NCBI GenBank assembly: GCA_963765625.1
Contig: CAVXXD010000018.1
Coordinates: 183,310 to 247,309, forward strand
Reading direction: 5' to 3'
DNA length: 64,000 nt
Source of the DNA: CAVXXD01 sp963765625
GTDB taxonomy: Bacteria; Actinomycetota; Geothermincolia; Geothermincolales; Geothermincolaceae
Shown here piece after piece: positions 61,307 through 64,000 of the stretch. A program made the position numbers and the translations under genes. The number at the start of each line of letters is the position of its first letter. Position 1 is the stretch's first letter. The notes beneath the pieces were generated by a model. It ran no database searches. It saw only the letters and a program-made list of their open reading frames with translations, and was not told the origin of the DNA.

Positions 61307-63139
61307 TTGGAACAGAGACACCGCGTAGGCGTAACCGATACCACCCTGAGGGATGCTCCCCAGTCACTCTGGGCCACCCGCATGAAGCTTTCGGACATCC
61401 TGCCCATCGCCGAGCGCATCGAGGAAGTGGGATATCACTCGGTGGAGGTCTGGGGAGGCGCCACCTTCGACGTCTGCATGCGCTACCTCAACGAGGACCC
61501 CTGGGAGCGGCTGAAGAAGGTCCGGGAGAAGTTCGCTCACACCAAGATACAGATGCTGCTGCGCGGCCAGAACATCGTCGGTTACCGCAACTACCCCGAC
61601 GACGTGTTGGAGGAGTTCATCAAGCGCACCGTGGCCGGCGGCATGGACATCATTCGCATCTTCGATGCTCTAAACGACACCCGCAACATGCAGAAGGCCA
61701 TAGAAGTCACGGTGCGGGAGGGCGCCCACGCCCAGGGGACCATCTGCTACACCGTCAGCCCGGTGCACGACATCGAGTTCTTCGTCAAGGTGGCGGAGGA
61801 GCTGGTGGACATGGGCTCCGACTCCATCTGCATCAAGGACATGTCCGGCATCCTTGCCCCCTACGTCGCCTACGAGCTGGTCAAGCGGCTGAAAGAAGTG
61901 GTCGAGGTGCCCATCCAGCTCCACAGCCACGCTTCCACCGGCATGGCCTCCAACTCCTACATCAAGGCCATCGAGGCCGGTGCCGACGTGGTGGACTGCG
62001 CCGCCGCCCCCCTTTCCCTCTACACCAGCCAACCGGCGGTTGAGACCATGGTGGCCTCGCTGCGCGGCACCCCCTACGAACTGGACCTGGACATGGATGC
62101 CATCCGCGACGTCTCCGAGTATTTCGAGGTGGTAGCCCGCAACCGCAAGCTCATGGGGCAGGAGCAGCCCTTGATCGACGTCACGGTCATCTCCCACCAG
62201 ATCCCCGGCGGCATGGCCTCCAACCTCATCGCCCAGCTGGAGCAGCAGAACGCGCTGGACCGCATGGAGGAAGTTTTGGAGGAAGTGCCCCGGGTGCGCG
62301 CGGACATGGGCTACCCGCCCCTGGTCACCCCCACCAGCCAGCTGGTGGGCACCCAGGCCGTCTTCAACGTACTGCTGGGAGAGCGCTACAAGATCATCCC
62401 CCGCGAGATCGAGAACTACGTCCGCGGCTTCTACGGCCGTACCCCCGCCCCCATCAGTGAGGAGCTGAAAAAGAAAGCCCTCAAGGGCGAGGAGCCCATC
62501 GACTGCCGGCCGGCCGACGTGCTGGAGCCGGAGCTGCCGCGGGCCAAGGCCGGCCTGGACCCGTCCCTGGTGGAGAAAGAAGAGGACTACCTCTCCTACG
62601 CTATCTTTCCCGACACCGCTCTCAAGTTCTTCCAGTGGAGAAAGAACCCTACGGCCGAGGAGCCCGCGCCCCAGAAGAAGGAGCGGCGCGACCACGGCCA
62701 TAAGGTGGAGGAGCAGTCCACGGTGGAGATGGCCCAGAGTATCGCCCAGATCGTCAGCCAGGAGGTCAGCCAGGCCTTTCGGAACATGAGCATCACCATT
62801 AACCTGGGAGACGGCGGCGGTTCGGCGGAAGTGGGGCACGCGGTTTCCCCGGCCGGGCGGAGTGTCCCCGAGCCCAGGCCCGAGGACCTCAACCTCATCC
62901 ACGTCAAGTCGCCCATGGTGGGGACGTTCTACCGCACATCGGCTCCCGGGACCCCTCCCTACGTGGAGGTGGGGGACAAGGTTGAGGAAGGGCAGATCCT
63001 CTGCATCATCGAGGTGATGAAACTTTTCAACGAGATCCACGCCCCGGTGGCCGGCGTGGTCAAGCGTATCGTGCCGGAGCACGCGGCGGGGGTCGAGTAT
63101 GACGAGGTCCTCATGGAGATCGAACCCCTGGGAGGTTAG
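61307..63139 (+). CDS. pycB: Pyruvate carboxylase subunit B-like carboxyltransferase with biotin domain
   Basis: A 610-residue fusion. Residues about 1-300 are the carboxyltransferase barrel (GVTDTTLRDAPQSLWATRM, RGQNIVGYRNYPDDV, CIKDMSGILAPY and the metal ligands QLHSHASTG). Residues about 300-450 are the conserved extension (HQIPGGMASNLIAQLE, GYPPLVTPTSQLVGTQA). Residues about 535-610 are a biotin-carrier domain resembling AccB, with biotin on Lys572 in IIEVMKLFNEI. Two-subunit pyruvate carboxylase is favoured because a biotin carboxylase gene follows; oxaloacetate decarboxylase or transcarboxylase 5S are alternatives. The start is TTG behind GGAGG. Confidence 0.93.
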   Translation: MEQRHRVGVTDTTLRDAPQSLWATRMKLSDILPIAERIEEVGYHSVEVWGGATFDVCMRYLNEDPWERLKKVREKFAHTKIQMLLRGQNIVGYRNYPDDVLEEFIKRTVAGGMDIIRIFDALNDTRNMQKAIEVTVREGAHAQGTICYTVSPVHDIEFFVKVAEELVDMGSDSICIKDMSGILAPYVAYELVKRLKEVVEVPIQLHSHASTGMASNSYIKAIEAGADVVDCAAAPLSLYTSQPAVETMVASLRGTPYELDLDMDAIRDVSEYFEVVARNRKLMGQEQPLIDVTVISHQIPGGMASNLIAQLEQQNALDRMEEVLEEVPRVRADMGYPPLVTPTSQLVGTQAVFNVLLGERYKIIPREIENYVRGFYGRTPAPISEELKKKALKGEEPIDCRPADVLEPELPRAKAGLDPSLVEKEEDYLSYAIFPDTALKFFQWRKNPTAEEPAPQKKERRDHGHKVEEQSTVEMAQSIAQIVSQEVSQAFRNMSITINLGDGGGSAEVGHAVSPAGRSVPEPRPEDLNLIHVKSPMVGTFYRTSAPGTPPYVEVGDKVEEGQILCIIEVMKLFNEIHAPVAGVVKRIVPEHAAGVEYDEVLMEIEPLGG

Positions 63140-63141
63140 CA

Positions 63142-64000
63142 GTGTTCAAGCGGGTACTCATAGCCAACCGGGGCGAAGTCGCCCTGCGAATATTGAGAGC
63201 ATGTAAAAAACTTGGGCTGGAAACGGTGGGGGTCTACTCCAAGGCCGACGAGGACGCCCTCCACCTCCGCTTCGTCGACCGCAAGATCTGCGTGGGGCCG
63301 CCCTCCTCGGGCGAGTCCTACCTCAATGTCCGCAACATCCTTGGGGCGGCGGAGATCTCCGGGGCCGACGCCGTCCACCCCGGCTACGGCTTCCTCTCGG
63401 AGAACGAGGACTTCGCGCGGGCCTGCGCCGGGAACGGCATCGTCTTCATCGGCCCCTCCCCGGAGGCCATGTCCATGACCGGGAACAAGGCCAACGCGCG
63501 CGAGGCCATGCAGGCGGCGGGCGTGCCGGTGCTTCCCGGTTACTCTTCCTCGGACCTGGACGAGTCCATCGCCCTGAGGGTGGCGGAGGAGATGGGCTAC
63601 CCCGTGCTGCTCAAGGCCTCGCTGGGCGGGGGCGGCAAGGGGCTGCGCGTCGTGGCCGGCCGGCAGGAACTGGTGAAAGCGTTGCCGCTGGTCAAGGCGG
63701 AGGCCCGCCATGCCTTCGGTTCGGAAGAAGTCTACCTGGAGAAGTTTCTGCGCGACGCCCGGCACGTCGAAGTCCAGGTGATGGCGGACGGCCACGGTAA
63801 GGTGGTCCACCTCAATGAGCGTGACTGCTCCATCCAACGCCGCAATCAGAAGTTGCTGGAAGAAGCGCCCTCGCCCGCTTTGTCGGCCCAGACCCGCGCA
63901 GCCATGGGGGAGGCGGCGGTGCGGGGCACGGCGTCCATCGGGTACCAGGGGGCCGGCACCATGGAGTTTCTTTTAAGCCATACGGGCGAGTTCTTCTTCA
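63142..64000 (+). CDS. Biotin carboxylase, N-terminal part (runs off the window)
   Basis: The first 286 codons of a biotin carboxylase, which carboxylates carrier-bound biotin with ATP and bicarbonate. Start GTG 63142, two bases behind the upstream stop, with GGAGG in place. The N-terminal domain FKRVLIANRGEVALRILRACK, DAVHPGYGFLSEN and the ATP-grasp loop LLKASLGGGGKGLRVV are present, as are HVEVQVMADGHG and NERDCSIQRRNQK. It is the natural partner of the biotin-carrying subunit. No frame break is seen. Confidence 0.95.
   Translation, partial: MFKRVLIANRGEVALRILRACKKLGLETVGVYSKADEDALHLRFVDRKICVGPPSSGESYLNVRNILGAAEISGADAVHPGYGFLSENEDFARACAGNGIVFIGPSPEAMSMTGNKANAREAMQAAGVPVLPGYSSSDLDESIALRVAEEMGYPVLLKASLGGGGKGLRVVAGRQELVKALPLVKAEARHAFGSEEVYLEKFLRDARHVEVQVMADGHGKVVHLNERDCSIQRRNQKLLEEAPSPALSAQTRAAMGEAAVRGTASIGYQGAGTMEFLLSHTGEFFF

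Noticed and set aside
61670..63082. Antisense frame of 470 codons over the carboxyltransferase gene
   Set aside because: It is a shadow of pycB, rich in Gly, His and Val, with no recognisable motif.

Overview
The window reads as chromosome from a high-GC bacterium, most likely an uncultured, anaerobic or microaerophilic, deep-branching actinobacterium. That placement is inference. It rests on the base composition, the frequent GTG/TTG starts and a possible leaderless start, the actinobacterial-looking secreted modules ending in AERAMYF, the rubredoxin/rubrerythrin defence genes, and the mix of housekeeping genes with archaeal-style metabolism. No tRNA, rRNA, CRISPR array, phage or transposase gene was seen.

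Layout. 0-6.3 kb: the end of a secreted repeat protein, a GT4 glycosyltransferase, a zinc-ribbon membrane protein, a PaaK-like CoA ligase, a possible 20-residue peptide unit, a small ferredoxin and an iron alcohol dehydrogenase. 6.4-11.7 kb: three tandem sensor proteins, the first without an ATPase domain and the third with a damaged ATP site. 11.7-17.6 kb: a desaturase-like flavoprotein with a TetR repressor, an SLH-NlpC/P60 wall protein and a GGDEF protein. 17.6-19.9 kb: rubredoxin, rubrerythrin, two membrane proteins and a CstR-like persulfide-type repressor. 20-27.2 kb: a 998-residue FAD/Fe-S oxidoreductase and a thiolase / HMG-CoA-synthase-DUF35 operon. 27.3-33.06 kb: five neighbouring genes carry frame breaks (DUF4015 hydrolase, polysaccharide deacetylase, hexulose-phosphate synthase-RraA fusion, homoserine dehydrogenase, and the first codons of threonine synthase). 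This looks more like poor consensus sequence than decay. 33-36 kb: threonine synthesis continues with thrC and a proposed homoserine kinase, followed by a VapBC-type pair. 36.2-45 kb: a phosphoesterase, cyclic 2,3-diphosphoglycerate synthetase, 2-phosphoglycerate kinase, transaldolase, rho, rpmE, a DUF1385 gene, prfA and prmC. 45-53.5 kb: a HEAT-repeat protein, then a tightly overlapping pabA-pabB-birA-nudix-WG operon and a LUD-domain gene. 53.6-64 kb: ATP-type pckA, a decayed toxin-antitoxin pair, a radical SAM gene, two tandem CoA-transferases, an amidohydrolase, a 47-residue Cys protein, bioY, and the two subunits of a pyruvate-carboxylase-like enzyme (the second runs off the end).

Themes. 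Carbon flow is centred on acetyl-CoA, pyruvate, oxaloacetate and PEP, with biotin uptake and ligation supporting the carboxylase. The 2-phosphoglycerate kinase / cyclic diphosphoglycerate synthetase pair, with a phosphoesterase directly upstream, suggests synthesis and possibly turnover of cyclic 2,3-diphosphoglycerate, a solute best known from thermophilic methanogens. Two palindromes of the ATACCC...GGGTAT type in front of redox genes, together with the CstR-like repressor, suggest a small sulfide/persulfide regulon. Three long perfect inverted-repeat elements of REP/MITE type each sit directly behind a stop codon.
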